The position numbers and the translations under genes are program-made. From Phycisphaerales bacterium (GTDB lineage: Bacteria > Planctomycetota > Phycisphaerae > Phycisphaerales > UBA1924), in the NCBI GenBank assembly GCA_029260555.1, contig JAJDCZ010000022.1:156187-220186 (forward strand): a stretch of 64,000 nt of DNA, written 5' to 3'. Shown piece by piece: positions 34,150 through 43,948 of this stretch. The first letter of the stretch is position 1. The number at the start of each line of letters is the position of its first letter. Under the pieces are notes generated by a model. It did no database searches, was not told the origin of the DNA, and saw only the letters and a list, made by a program, of their open reading frames with translations.

Positions 34150-35130
34150 TCAGACACGCTGGGTTGATGGCTTTGGATCGATTGTTGGTGCAGCTTTGGG
34201 CGCACAAACCGGCACAATAAACGACCGCACAGCGTCTGCCATCTGCTCAGGCTGATCCCGCCAGAGGCTGGTGTGCGCCCCATTGTGGATTTCGATCAAG
34301 GAACCATACGGTGCAGCGCCAGCAATCGCACGGCCTTCTTCAATCGGACAGATTTCATCCACAACGCCATGCACAACCAGGAGCGGACACTGAACGCCTT
34401 GAACAACTTTCTCTCGATCAAAGCCTTTCCAGAAAGGCCCGGCTGGAAGTGTCAGTCCGACCAGAAACAGTGCGGGCCTCAGGTTCATGCGGGTGGGCAT
34501 GCCTCGCATGCGCATGACATGCTGCGCTGGTGTCCAGGGCAAGCGATATGGAGCTTCAGCAACCACGCCTGCAACGGCACTTCCAAGTTCTACAGCTGCC
34601 GTGATTGCAACATTGGCGCCCAGAGAAAAGCCATAAAGCACAATGGGCGGCTGGTGTTGAGTTTCAGCATGACCATCCTGAGCACTATCTTGCAATGTTT
34701 GGACCAGTGCGATCAGAGATTCGTGCTCGATTGTGCCCATCAACGCTCTGCCGGGTTTCGTTTCGCCATGGCCTGGCAGATCCCATGCAATTATCTTGCT
34801 ACTGATCGGTGCCAGTGCATCAATCTTGTCCAGCACACTTAATCGTGATTGACCCCACCCGTGCGTACATACAACGACGGGCCCAGCGGGATCATCCCCT
34901 GATATCTCCCAGACCCCAAGTTGCCTTGATGGGCTGGTGGGATCGGTAAATGACCAAGATTCATATTTGCGAGGCTGACTCAGTTCATCGGGAGTGCTTG
35001 GACGACCACGCGAAACCGCCCATGCCAGGGAGCGGCGGGGGGGATGCGTGATTGACCAGGCTGTGTACCCGATGAGCACCAGTACAAACAGGACAAAGCC
35101 AGTCGCCAGTAGCAGAAGCAATCCTGTCAT
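34150..35130 (-). CDS. alpha/beta hydrolase, membrane-anchored
   Basis: 326 residues. Residues about 5-25 are an N-terminal membrane helix (LLLLLATGFVLFVLVLIGY), and the rest is an alpha/beta-hydrolase: VVVCTHGWGQSRLS (oxyanion region), nucleophile GFSLGA, Asp in VHGVVDEICP and His in IHNGAHTSLW. This completes a Ser-Asp-His triad. Substrate unknown; the family includes esterases, peptidases and lipases. The start is 1 nt after the rseP stop at 35132, so the two are cotranscribed. deoC follows 17 nt later. Confidence 0.87.
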   Translation of the reverse strand: MTGLLLLLATGFVLFVLVLIGYTAWSITHPPRRSLAWAVSRGRPSTPDELSQPRKYESWSFTDPTSPSRQLGVWEISGDDPAGPVVVCTHGWGQSRLSVLDKIDALAPISSKIIAWDLPGHGETKPGRALMGTIEHESLIALVQTLQDSAQDGHAETQHQPPIVLYGFSLGANVAITAAVELGSAVAGVVAEAPYRLPWTPAQHVMRMRGMPTRMNLRPALFLVGLTLPAGPFWKGFDREKVVQGVQCPLLVVHGVVDEICPIEEGRAIAGAAPYGSLIEIHNGAHTSLWRDQPEQMADAVRSFIVPVCAPKAAPTIDPKPSTQRV

Positions 35131-35131
35131 T

Positions 35132-37288
35132 TTACGAGCCGAACAATCGTGAGATGTCGTTGAAGGTGACCACGATAAAGAGCATGCCGATCATGACAAG
35201 CCCTGCCAGAGTGATGGCATTTTGCACCGCGATTGAAACCGGCTTGCCTCGGATCTGCTCAAGTATGAGGAACACCAGATGCCCGCCATCTGCGATGGGT
35301 ATTGGCAGGAAGTTCACCACAGCCAGGTTGACGCTGACCATTGCAGCGAAGAAGAGCAGCCAGATGATACCTCGCTGGGCGATGAGTGTGCCCATGTGGG
35401 CGATGCCGACGGGGCCGTTGAGCTGTTTGATTTTGATGCTGCCCTGGAAGAGCCTCAGGAATGTGACATAAGTGGTCAGCATGAATCGGCGCGTTTCACC
35501 CAGCCCCAACTGCAACGCCTGGACTGGGCTGGTGGCTTTGAGAAGCGTCTGGTCAAGCTCAAAGAAAGCCATCTGGAAGGGACTCTTCCAGCCCAGCAAG
35601 GCCAGCTCAGAGATCTCATCGTGCTTGAGTGTCCATGATTTTTGTACGGTCACGGGCTGTCCTGCTTCGTCTTGCAAAGGCAGTGAAAGTGTGATCAGAA
35701 CCGTTGCATCCTGATTTTGTCCCAGCGCATCACGGGTTGCATCTTTGAGTGCTTTACGCAACTGGGTCAGATTGCTGACAGGCTGATCGCCCACCTGCAC
35801 AATACGAACCCCCGCGTGCTCGATCAGATGCGTGGCTGGGGGCTCAAAGGGGGTGCTGTTTCTTTTGAGAGGGTAAATCTGTTTCAAAGGCAGCGCCACC
35901 AGCGTGTCATCATCGCGTGTGCTTGATGCAAGAAACCCGATTGTGCCACCAGCCTGCACCGAGACACTTAACTCGACAAACTCGGTTTCCGCTTGCTGTT
36001 CGTCAGCGGCTTTGATAGCGCGTTGAACAACGATGGGGATGGTTTGGCCTTTGGCCTGTCTGATCTGGGCCATGCCTTGGGTGATGCTGGGGTATTCAAG
36101 GTCGTCGATGCGTACAAAGACATCACCTTTGCGAAGTCCTTGTTTGTAGCCTCGCAAGGGCGTGCCATCGAGTTCGTGCACAGCACCAACGGACATCACG
36201 GGCATCAACCCCAGCAGGTGTTCAATGTGCGTGATGCTGTTTGGGTCAGGGTCTCTGTCAGCTGTTTGAAGCTCAGCGATGGGCGTGATTGTGGCGCTGA
36301 CCTGAGCACCATCGTTCGCTTCAAAGGTCAGCTCGATGGGCTGACCTTCTGATGCTTGGATTACGCTGAAAAAATCCTGTGCTGCGGCGACTGGTTGCCC
36401 AGCGGCCTTGACGAGCCTCATTCCAGACCGAACGCCTTTTAGCCCGTTCAATGACAGTTGCTTATTAATGTTCTCGCGTTCTTGCGTTCTTGGGCTGGTT
36501 ACGATCCGGTTGCTTCTGGAAGGCTCAATGCCAATCTCGAGCAGGCCTGACATCAGCCCCTTCTCAGGGGTCAACTCAAACGGCACTGGCTCAGCAATGC
36601 CAGCGCGTTGCACATCAACACGAAGCGTGTGGCTGGCGCGGGCGGTTGCGATGGCGATCATCACATCGTTGAATGACTTTGGTGTGCGATCATTGATCTG
36701 CAGGATGTGGTCGCCAGGCTGGATGCCGATGCTCTGGATACCAGCCTCAGTAGCATTCAGAGCCACAGCGGTCGCTGCGGGGCTGCCGGGGCGGATGGTA
36801 CCGACCGTCGCAGGTTCAGTTTTCAAACCCACCATAAACACGAACATGAATAAAATGGCTGCGGTGACGATGTTGGCAAACACGCCCGCTGAGATCACCA
36901 CCATGCGTTTCCAGGGGATGCAGTTCTGGTAGCTGTCAGGTTCTTTTGAGATCGCGCCGGGGTTGATGTCATCCTGACCCAGCATTTTGACATAGCCACC
37001 AAATGGCAGGTAGTTCAGGCGGTATTCGGTTGAGGAGATATGCTCAGCTTCACCTCTTTGCACCTTTTCCAGATATGACTTTTCGCTTGAGCCTCGCACA
37101 AAGCCCATGCCTTTGCGCCAGCTCAGGGCTGCGGATCCAAACCCCACCGCAAACGCCAGCACGCGGATCCCCGCCCAGCGGGCAGCCAGGAAATGCCCCA
37201 TTTCATGGATCACAATGATGGCACTGAACCCCAGCACCACGATCAGCAGATCCAGACTTGTACCCATAAGTTCAATTAATCGTTCCAT
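35132..37288 (-). CDS. rseP: RIP metalloprotease RseP-like with expanded PDZ region
   Basis: Site-2 protease of the inner membrane. Zinc motif HEMGH (His28, Glu29, His32) is in the first membrane helix. The second active-site element in the C-terminal helices reads NFLPIPIADGGHLV, equivalent to NxxPxxxLDG. The protein has 718 residues against about 450 in E. coli, because the periplasmic part (about residues 150-580) holds four PDZ-like modules: GDHILQINDRTPKS, MRLVKAAGQPVAAAQD, GDVFVRIDDLEYPS and VRIVQVGDQPVSNL. Substrates are probably membrane anti-sigma factors or other single-pass proteins, but none are seen here. Start is ATG 37288, after AGGATT. Confidence 0.9.
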   Translation of the reverse strand: MERLIELMGTSLDLLIVVLGFSAIIVIHEMGHFLAARWAGIRVLAFAVGFGSAALSWRKGMGFVRGSSEKSYLEKVQRGEAEHISSTEYRLNYLPFGGYVKMLGQDDINPGAISKEPDSYQNCIPWKRMVVISAGVFANIVTAAILFMFVFMVGLKTEPATVGTIRPGSPAATAVALNATEAGIQSIGIQPGDHILQINDRTPKSFNDVMIAIATARASHTLRVDVQRAGIAEPVPFELTPEKGLMSGLLEIGIEPSRSNRIVTSPRTQERENINKQLSLNGLKGVRSGMRLVKAAGQPVAAAQDFFSVIQASEGQPIELTFEANDGAQVSATITPIAELQTADRDPDPNSITHIEHLLGLMPVMSVGAVHELDGTPLRGYKQGLRKGDVFVRIDDLEYPSITQGMAQIRQAKGQTIPIVVQRAIKAADEQQAETEFVELSVSVQAGGTIGFLASSTRDDDTLVALPLKQIYPLKRNSTPFEPPATHLIEHAGVRIVQVGDQPVSNLTQLRKALKDATRDALGQNQDATVLITLSLPLQDEAGQPVTVQKSWTLKHDEISELALLGWKSPFQMAFFELDQTLLKATSPVQALQLGLGETRRFMLTTYVTFLRLFQGSIKIKQLNGPVGIAHMGTLIAQRGIIWLLFFAAMVSVNLAVVNFLPIPIADGGHLVFLILEQIRGKPVSIAVQNAITLAGLVMIGMLFIVVTFNDISRLFGS

Positions 37289-37385
37289 ATATGGAATCCT
37301 ATCGGGCTTTGAGCGTCAGACCCTCAATCGGTGCTCATCCTCATGCAAAAATCCCCATTTAGGCGGAATGTGCTATTGTCATTGC

Positions 37386-37829
37386 ATGAACAACACAACG
37401 AACAGAATCATTCGTACTCTGAGCCCGATTTTTGCATCAGGACTCATTTTTGCGATCGGATGCTCGAGCAATATCTCTGATCGTGACATTGTCGAGGCCA
37501 AAGCTCCGCAGATCAGGTCGGCTCTGGATCAATCCCGTGCCCATCCTGCAAGGATACTGCTGCTTGATCCTCGTTCACCCCGGGCCTTTGCAGAGGGGCA
37601 CATCGCTGGTGCAAAGAATATCTCGTTGACGGAAGTGAAAACCGCTGGGCCGGAATCGGATCTGGCGGGGTATGGGTGGATTGTTGTCTGTGGCGACAAC
37701 CCCGGCTCAGCCCCAGCCATTGCGATGACTAAGCGGCTACTGGCGCTTGGGTACAAAAATGTATCCATGTATCGCGGCGGGCTGGATGATTGGCAAAGAA
37801 AAGGCTACCCGGTCCGCACCGGGCAATAA
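37386..37829 (+). CDS. rhodanese-like lipoprotein
   Basis: About 147 residues with an N-terminal lipoprotein-type signal (IFASGLIFAIGCSSN; the Cys is lipidation-ready at residue ~26). A single rhodanese domain follows. Arg/Asp-rich LLLDPRSPRAFAEGHIAGAKNI is the N-terminal CH2A-type motif, and VVCGDNPGSA holds the catalytic Cys in the active loop. The end (YRGGLDDWQRKGYPV) is the usual rhodanese close. It could handle thiosulfate or act as a sulfur-carrier at the cell surface. The ATG at 37386 is preferred to the long frame beginning 37107. Bidirectional terminator follows. Confidence 0.85.
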   Translation: MNNTTNRIIRTLSPIFASGLIFAIGCSSNISDRDIVEAKAPQIRSALDQSRAHPARILLLDPRSPRAFAEGHIAGAKNISLTEVKTAGPESDLAGYGWIVVCGDNPGSAPAIAMTKRLLALGYKNVSMYRGGLDDWQRKGYPVRTGQ

Positions 37830-37895
37830 CTCGCACATCGTCAATCGGTGCTGAACCGTTGCAAGATTGTGTAAATAAGCGAGTGTTTCTGACAT

Positions 37896-37930
37896 GAAAA
37901 AAGCCCGACTCGAATTGAGCCGGGCTTTTA
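37896..37930. terminator. bidirectional intrinsic terminator
   Basis: AAAAAAGCCCGACTC then a 5-nt loop GAATT then GAGCCGGGCTTTTA: a 9-bp stem with one A-C mismatch, A-tract on the left and T-tract on the right. It serves the rhodanese gene (plus) and the giant surface-protein gene (minus). Confidence 0.85.
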
Positions 37931-37954
37931 TTGAATCAATGGGTGGTGTTGTGA

Positions 37955-40900
37955 TCAGATGGTGCTGATGGGCGTGGTGAGCCCGAGCGGTGCACCGGTT
38001 GCTGACCAGCCGCCTGCGAGGAAGAGGTCGTAGTGGGTCATCAGGGAGGTGATAGGAATGACAGCGTCGACTTGAATGGAGAAGAAGTTGTTGCCGGGCC
38101 TTGAGAGGATCTCGGGTCTTTCGTGCAGGAGAACCTGTGCGAAGGAGTTTGCCTTGATGTCGACGGTGAACGATGCTGAGGTCTTGTCAGAGAAGAGCAG
38201 GGTCACGGTGGCGGTGGTGTCCTGGCTTGAAGCGGGATTGAAGAAGCTGAGGGTTTCCTGATAGAGGGTGCCAGCGTTGTTGGTGTTGATGAAGGCATCG
38301 CCAAAGAACCATGTCTTGGCTGCTTCGGTTGAAGCACGGGTTGCATTGGCATCGCCGCCCTGGATTTCACTGGCGGTGACAGCAACGGGGAGGTTGGAGC
38401 TGTAGGTCAGGCCCGCAGCCTGGTTGGCGACGAGATTCAGTTCATCGCCTGTGAGTGTGAGCGTGGTGTTTGGAGCGATGGTGAAGGAGCGGACCAGATC
38501 AGGCAGCGGAGTGTTGATGTACTTGCCTGTGAGAGTGACGAAGGCATTGTTGGTTGTTGAGGGATTGAAGATGGAGAGCTGACCGGTGATGGAGTCGCCG
38601 TTGGTCAGGGATGCGATGACACCTTTGGTTGCTCCGCCGTCAGGTGCGCCCAGTTCACCGATGCCAAAGCCCTGGATGGTATCGTAGTGGCTGAGGGCAG
38701 CGACGACACCGACATGGGCATCGCCATTATTGGCAGGCTCAGAGGTGATCGAGACAGCCATGGTCCCCAAGGGGAGAGTGGATGATGCGTTGATGTTCCA
38801 GCCGCCTCTTCGCAAGGCACCGACGATGCGCGAGAGTGTGACGGTGTTGCCATCGGGTGTGATGGCGGTGAGCGTAACGAGTGAATCAGTGTTGTTGGGG
38901 TTGTAGACGACGATGAAGTCGTTGATGTCACCGGGCTGACGGACGACGCGCGGGAAGGTCCAGAGCGTTGAGTTGTCTGAGGTGAAGCTTTCGCCCACAG
39001 CGGTACCAAAGTCGTAGTGAGCAAGGGTTGCGCCCAGTGGTGCGTCAGATTCAACAACCAGCGAGTAGGCTTCACCTACGCGGACGCCAGGAGCGAACGA
39101 GCCCTTGCCATTGGCGATGGCTACGCCACCACGGGAGCCCGCAGCCAGTGTACCAGTGCGTACGACGACATCGCGCTCGCCCTTGGCGTAACGCAGGATG
39201 ACGGTGTAGTTGGTGGCGAAGTCGTTGGGATTGGCGATGGAGACAAACTCGCTGATGGAGCTGCTGGCAAAGCCTTCGGGGTAGACGATGGAATGGGTGA
39301 CGGGCTCGGTGTCAATGCGGAGCGTGTATGCGCCGGTGGCCTGTGAGATTCCAAAGACCTCGATGAAGAAGCTTTCGCCTGTAGAAGTGATGGTGAAGGT
39401 TGTATCAGCATTGACGCCTGGTACGCCGACCAGATCCGTTGCAATGATGTTACGACTGGCATCAAAGATGCGGATGCCTGCATCCAGGAGCTGACCCGCG
39501 GGGGTGACAGCCTGCACAAAGGCTCTGCCATCAGCAAGAGATGTGAACGAGAAGATATCGCTGTCGCCTGCGGTCTCTATGAGAGCATCGAGCTGACCAT
39601 TGCCGGTGTCAGTTGAGAGCAGGCTGGTGAGGTCAGTTGCCAGCTCGAACTGGCCAGCGTCAGCGTGGTCATCGTCAATGGTGTTATCGCCGGGTGTGGG
39701 CGGGCCATCGACGGTGATGGTGAAGCTTCCGGTATTGACGGAGCTGGAAGAAGATGGGCTGATGAGGATGTAGAAGCGGTCGTTTGCGTTTGCTGCGGAG
39801 AACGATGCCGCGACTGTAAAGACGCCGTTGAGAGCGGTGGTGTCGCTGATGACATTGAACGCGGCATCAAAGACGCGCATTCTTGGAGCATCAAAGCCGC
39901 TGCCGAGGCTGAGCGTGATGGTGCCAGCATCAAGAGCAGTGAAGGTGAAGAGGTCGTCATCAAGACCTTGCTCGATGTTGCCTGTGCCCAGGCCATCACC
40001 GGTGTCCTGATTCAGGGGGATGGTGGTGGCACTGGTGAACTCGCCTGCATTGGCATGGTCATCAAGGGGCGTATCAAGGTTGACGGTGTATTTCCCGGTG
40101 GGGACGGTGAAGGGGCTGGAGCCATCACCAACACCTGCGATGAGCACGAAGTAGCTTTGGCCCTCATCGACATCAAACTCGATCTGAACAGTGGGGAAGG
40201 GTGAATCGCCCGCGGTGGCGGTGGCGATCTGCACGCCATTGACATCAAAGAGGGTGATGCTTGTGCGTGTACGCTGACCAACGGGCGAGGTGAGATCAGC
40301 AGATGCTGAAACAGTCGCCTTGCCAAACGATGGGCTGATGAAGCGGAAGAGATCGGTGTCCGCGGTGGTTTCGATGGTGCCATTCCGCGTGCCTACACCT
40401 TGAGAGGGGTCAATCACGATCAAGCTGGCAAGATCAAACTCGCCTGCATCTGGATGATCGTCTGTGGGCACCAGCTCAAGACGCAGCTCGTATTTTCCAA
40501 AGTGCTGATTGATGTTCTGGCCTGAGACCACGATGAAGTAGCTCAGGTCTTTACTGACCGAGAAGATCAGTTCAGAGTTGTTGCCGGTGCTGGTGGTTGT
40601 GTTGTCGTTAAAGCCGATCTGAAGCTGAACATTGTTGCTGTTGCCATCTTTGCCGATCTCAAACACACGCACGAAGGGGTCGAGTGTGGCATCAACAGCA
40701 TCAACGGTAAGCGTGACCTGGTCATAGTCCACAGCTGTGAAAGTAAAGAGGTCCGTGTCTCCAGCGTGCTCGATGTTGCCGGTTTCAAAGGCTGAACCCA
40801 GGAAGTCCAGAATGTTGATGGGCGTGGCGTTTGACCAGTCCAGAGCATCAGCATGATCATCAGCAAAGGCTGGTGCAGTGACATCAATGGTGTAGCCGCC

Positions 40901-43900
40901 TTCGGTCCCGGCGTTGCCCGAGACTTGCACAAAGAAGCGGTCGCCTTGAATGACACTGAGTGGCAGCGTGATGGTGCCGGTCGGGAAGGCAAGACCCTGA
41001 GAGACGATCGTCAGGTTGCTATCCAGGATCAGCACTTCAGCCAGCAGGCTGGAGTTGGCAATAGCGGTGACGGTGATGTTCATTTCACCGGTCACGGGAG
41101 TGATGAACTCGAAGAGATCAAAGTCCTGCGGGATGGCAGGATTTGTGTTTGTGTTGGCGATTATGCCTGTGATCGAGCCAATGCCTGAGGCATCATCTAT
41201 CGCAATGGTCGAAGCGAGGTTTGAAAATGGTGAGTGGTCGTCAGCGTTGTCCTGTCCGGGATCGCCGGGATCAAGATCAGGCGAGATGGTATTGACGAGC
41301 AGTTCATAGGATCCTGTTGCATAACGCCAGTCGATATTGGTGTTGGCGGTGCGGTTTGCGGGGTCAGCGGGCTGACCTATGGACCAGTTCTGGCCGGATT
41401 CGACCTGAACGAAGTAGGTTTGACCAGCCTGAACATCAAAGGTGACGCGGGCATCGCGCTTGAAGAAGGTGCGATTGACGAAGTTGCCGACATTGGTGAC
41501 ATCAAATGAGCCGCTGATAGCCTGGTTGGTGCGGTTGTAGGCGATTTGCTGCTTGTCGTTGTTGAAGATTCTGAGCGTGGAGTCCAGGAAGCTGGAGATG
41601 ACATTTGCGCCGCTATGGACATCGGCTTTGGTTTTGACATCGTCAGCCCAAGCTGGGAACTCAACGGTGTTGTCGCGGATGGCTTCGTTGTGGGCATCAG
41701 CAATGTTGGTGGTGTTGATGCGTATTTCAGCAGCACCGGTTCGTTCTGCCGTAAAGACATAAAGATCGACATCGCCGATGTCTTCGATCTGGGCAAACTC
41801 GCCGTTTTCTGCTACATCAAAGTCAAAATCGTCTTCTCCATCGCCATCAATATCGCCGGAGTTTCGGTTATCCCAAGCGAGGAACTGTGGCCCTGGGAAG
41901 CCAGCACCTGAAGTCAGGGCGCCAACGAACTGGCTGGAGTCGCCTGAGAACTGGCTGATATTCAACCCGCGTGCAGAAGCCCACTGTCCTTCGCCAGCGG
42001 GTTCAAAGTAGGTTGAAATCTGGCCAGTGCGTACGCCATCGCCGTCGGTGTCTGTGGTGACACCCTGGGTTGAGATTGCCAATGCGTAACGACCTGTACC
42101 GGTTGCAGAAACTTCAAGGAAATAGACTTCGCCGCCGAAGACTTCGATGCCGATGGTGCCCTGAGGAATGAGCCCCTGGCCTTCAGGATCTGGTGCCAGC
42201 AAGGCGGGGTCATAGCTCCCTGAGGGGTCAGGGAAGATGGTGCTGATGGTGTCATTTGTATAGAGAACTTCAAAGTTTGAGTCGTAGATGGTGATGAAGG
42301 TGTTTTCCAGGCCTCCAAATGCTGCACCAAGGACGATTGAAAGCCTCTCGCGAGGTCTGAAGTTGGGAAGCCAGTCAAGTGGATCGCCGCCGTCATCCTG
42401 CCCCGGCCAAGCGCCGATCACATCGACTGGAGGCGTGAAGACGAACAGATCGTTGTCGCCGTTGGCGGTGTTATCGTTATGGAGTCGGCCGGTGGCCATT
42501 CCTGTGACGACGAACTCATGGTCCAGGACATCCATGGGGCCGAACTCGCCCTGAACTTGTGCAAGTACGGGATCGCCCCAGATGATGGGTGTGGCAAGCT
42601 CAGCCTGCTGGCGGATGGTCAGAAGATCATTTGGAAGGTTTGTGAGATCGGGTGTGTCGATGTGATCATCAAAGCCGGTGAAGTTGTCAAAGTTGTGATG
42701 GGTTTCAGCAAAGAGAACAAAACCGGCACTGAAGGAATCGAAGCCTTCAATGACGATGAAGTATTTGTCGCCACCGATGACAGGGATTTCGACTTCCGGG
42801 AAGAGCCCGCCATCGTTGAAGCGGAGTTGATTGCCTGCAAAGTCAAAGACGCGAATATCGGTATCAACCGGAGCCATGGGACTTGCAAACTGACTGGCGA
42901 TGATGGCAATGCCCGAGCCTTCAGCCTGGAATACAAACATGGCGGTGTCTGTGCCGCCTGCTGTGCCTCCGATTTGCCCGAGGCGTGTGGTTGGGTTGAT
43001 TGCATAATCAGTTGCCTGAGTTCTGATTTGAAGCTGGAACGAGCCAGTAGAGTTGGCCGTGCCTTGCTTGAACAGATCGCTTCGCACACGGACAAAGAAT
43101 GTCGAATCTTTGTCTGAACGCCAGATGGCAAAGGAATCGGTCAGGACACCCGCTGAGCTGTCAGCCGCGATGAGTGTGCCTGTGGAATCGTACAGATCGA
43201 GCCTTGTATCCAGATTGGCTGCGTTGCCTTGCGCAGTGGCAAGGCTGTCAAATGCATCAGCTGATCCCGTATCGATGCGGAAGACTTCATCATCGCCCAG
43301 ATAATCGACGGAGCCTGTTGCATCAAGTTCGCCGTTGGCATCAAGCAGGCCGTTGGTGGTCAGGGCATCAACGCGGACGATGTAATCGCCGGTATTGGTT
43401 GCGGTGTCAGCCGTGGTGTCAGCTTTGACACGGACGAAATAGTCGGTATCCGCATCAGCGACAAAGCCAACCCAGCCATCGGTGGGTGCACCGCCGGTGA
43501 GCGTGCCATTGCCTTGGGCGCTGGCGACGAGCGAGCCGTCCGCAGCATAGATTTCGACCATGGCATCAAGGGTCGAGCCTGCTGCGGGATTGGTGGCGTC
43601 CGTTGCGATGGTGATGAAGTCAGTGCCGTTGGTAAAGGTTGGGGTGGTGAACTTGAACAGGTCGTCATCACCAGCGGTGAGCGTTCCTGTGACAAGCGCG
43701 CCTGAGAGCGTGCCGATGCCAGTGCCTGCGTCTATGTCAATGACGGTGGCGGGTGGGGGGTTGTTAATGTCGAACCCGCCGCCGGGGAGGCTGGGATGAT
43801 CGCCACTGAGCAGCACGCGCTGCTCGAGCGTTTCGATATTTTCAAAGCTGGTGCATTTTCCTGCAGTGTGTGCAAGCTCTGCGGGAAGACGATCGGCTTT

Positions 43901-43948
43901 ACGCCCGAATCGTGGGAAGAACACCGTACGCGGCTTCGTGCTACTCAT
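37955..43948 (-). CDS. giant LEPR-type surface protein with tandem PPC-like repeats
   Basis: 1997 residues. Residues ~38-50 hold IETLEQRVLLSG, a variant of the LEPR-XLL motif seen at the start of large planctomycete exported proteins. Residues 50 to ~1520 contain about ten beta-rich, Asp-rich repeats of ~110-170 residues. They have the form DDHADAGEF, then a GxGxGxIE/DxDLFxF block, then VYF/FVxV and TGxYxLxVdT. This is the pre-peptidase C-terminal (PPC) pattern. The last ~470 residues (from about YPEGFASSSISEF) are a different beta-rich region. No PEP-CTERM, LPXTG or porin-type C-terminus. The gene is likely on the cell surface or secreted, roles in adhesion or calcium binding being inferred. 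GGAG precedes ATG 43948. Confidence 0.88.
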   Translation of the reverse strand: MSSTKPRTVFFPRFGRKADRLPAELAHTAGKCTSFENIETLEQRVLLSGDHPSLPGGGFDINNPPPATVIDIDAGTGIGTLSGALVTGTLTAGDDDLFKFTTPTFTNGTDFITIATDATNPAAGSTLDAMVEIYAADGSLVASAQGNGTLTGGAPTDGWVGFVADADTDYFVRVKADTTADTATNTGDYIVRVDALTTNGLLDANGELDATGSVDYLGDDEVFRIDTGSADAFDSLATAQGNAANLDTRLDLYDSTGTLIAADSSAGVLTDSFAIWRSDKDSTFFVRVRSDLFKQGTANSTGSFQLQIRTQATDYAINPTTRLGQIGGTAGGTDTAMFVFQAEGSGIAIIASQFASPMAPVDTDIRVFDFAGNQLRFNDGGLFPEVEIPVIGGDKYFIVIEGFDSFSAGFVLFAETHHNFDNFTGFDDHIDTPDLTNLPNDLLTIRQQAELATPIIWGDPVLAQVQGEFGPMDVLDHEFVVTGMATGRLHNDNTANGDNDLFVFTPPVDVIGAWPGQDDGGDPLDWLPNFRPRERLSIVLGAAFGGLENTFITIYDSNFEVLYTNDTISTIFPDPSGSYDPALLAPDPEGQGLIPQGTIGIEVFGGEVYFLEVSATGTGRYALAISTQGVTTDTDGDGVRTGQISTYFEPAGEGQWASARGLNISQFSGDSSQFVGALTSGAGFPGPQFLAWDNRNSGDIDGDGEDDFDFDVAENGEFAQIEDIGDVDLYVFTAERTGAAEIRINTTNIADAHNEAIRDNTVEFPAWADDVKTKADVHSGANVISSFLDSTLRIFNNDKQQIAYNRTNQAISGSFDVTNVGNFVNRTFFKRDARVTFDVQAGQTYFVQVESGQNWSIGQPADPANRTANTNIDWRYATGSYELLVNTISPDLDPGDPGQDNADDHSPFSNLASTIAIDDASGIGSITGIIANTNTNPAIPQDFDLFEFITPVTGEMNITVTAIANSSLLAEVLILDSNLTIVSQGLAFPTGTITLPLSVIQGDRFFVQVSGNAGTEGGYTIDVTAPAFADDHADALDWSNATPINILDFLGSAFETGNIEHAGDTDLFTFTAVDYDQVTLTVDAVDATLDPFVRVFEIGKDGNSNNVQLQIGFNDNTTTSTGNNSELIFSVSKDLSYFIVVSGQNINQHFGKYELRLELVPTDDHPDAGEFDLASLIVIDPSQGVGTRNGTIETTADTDLFRFISPSFGKATVSASADLTSPVGQRTRTSITLFDVNGVQIATATAGDSPFPTVQIEFDVDEGQSYFVLIAGVGDGSSPFTVPTGKYTVNLDTPLDDHANAGEFTSATTIPLNQDTGDGLGTGNIEQGLDDDLFTFTALDAGTITLSLGSGFDAPRMRVFDAAFNVISDTTALNGVFTVAASFSAANANDRFYILISPSSSSSVNTGSFTITVDGPPTPGDNTIDDDHADAGQFELATDLTSLLSTDTGNGQLDALIETAGDSDIFSFTSLADGRAFVQAVTPAGQLLDAGIRIFDASRNIIATDLVGVPGVNADTTFTITSTGESFFIEVFGISQATGAYTLRIDTEPVTHSIVYPEGFASSSISEFVSIANPNDFATNYTVILRYAKGERDVVVRTGTLAAGSRGGVAIANGKGSFAPGVRVGEAYSLVVESDAPLGATLAHYDFGTAVGESFTSDNSTLWTFPRVVRQPGDINDFIVVYNPNNTDSLVTLTAITPDGNTVTLSRIVGALRRGGWNINASSTLPLGTMAVSITSEPANNGDAHVGVVAALSHYDTIQGFGIGELGAPDGGATKGVIASLTNGDSITGQLSIFNPSTTNNAFVTLTGKYINTPLPDLVRSFTIAPNTTLTLTGDELNLVANQAAGLTYSSNLPVAVTASEIQGGDANATRASTEAAKTWFFGDAFINTNNAGTLYQETLSFFNPASSQDTTATVTLLFSDKTSASFTVDIKANSFAQVLLHERPEILSRPGNNFFSIQVDAVIPITSLMTHYDLFLAGGWSATGAPLGLTTPISTI

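Noticed and set aside
39665..43117. Long plus-strand frames (for example 39665-40204 and 42479-43117)
   Set aside because: They are shadows of the giant surface-protein gene; its Asp-rich codons suppress stops on the opposite strand.
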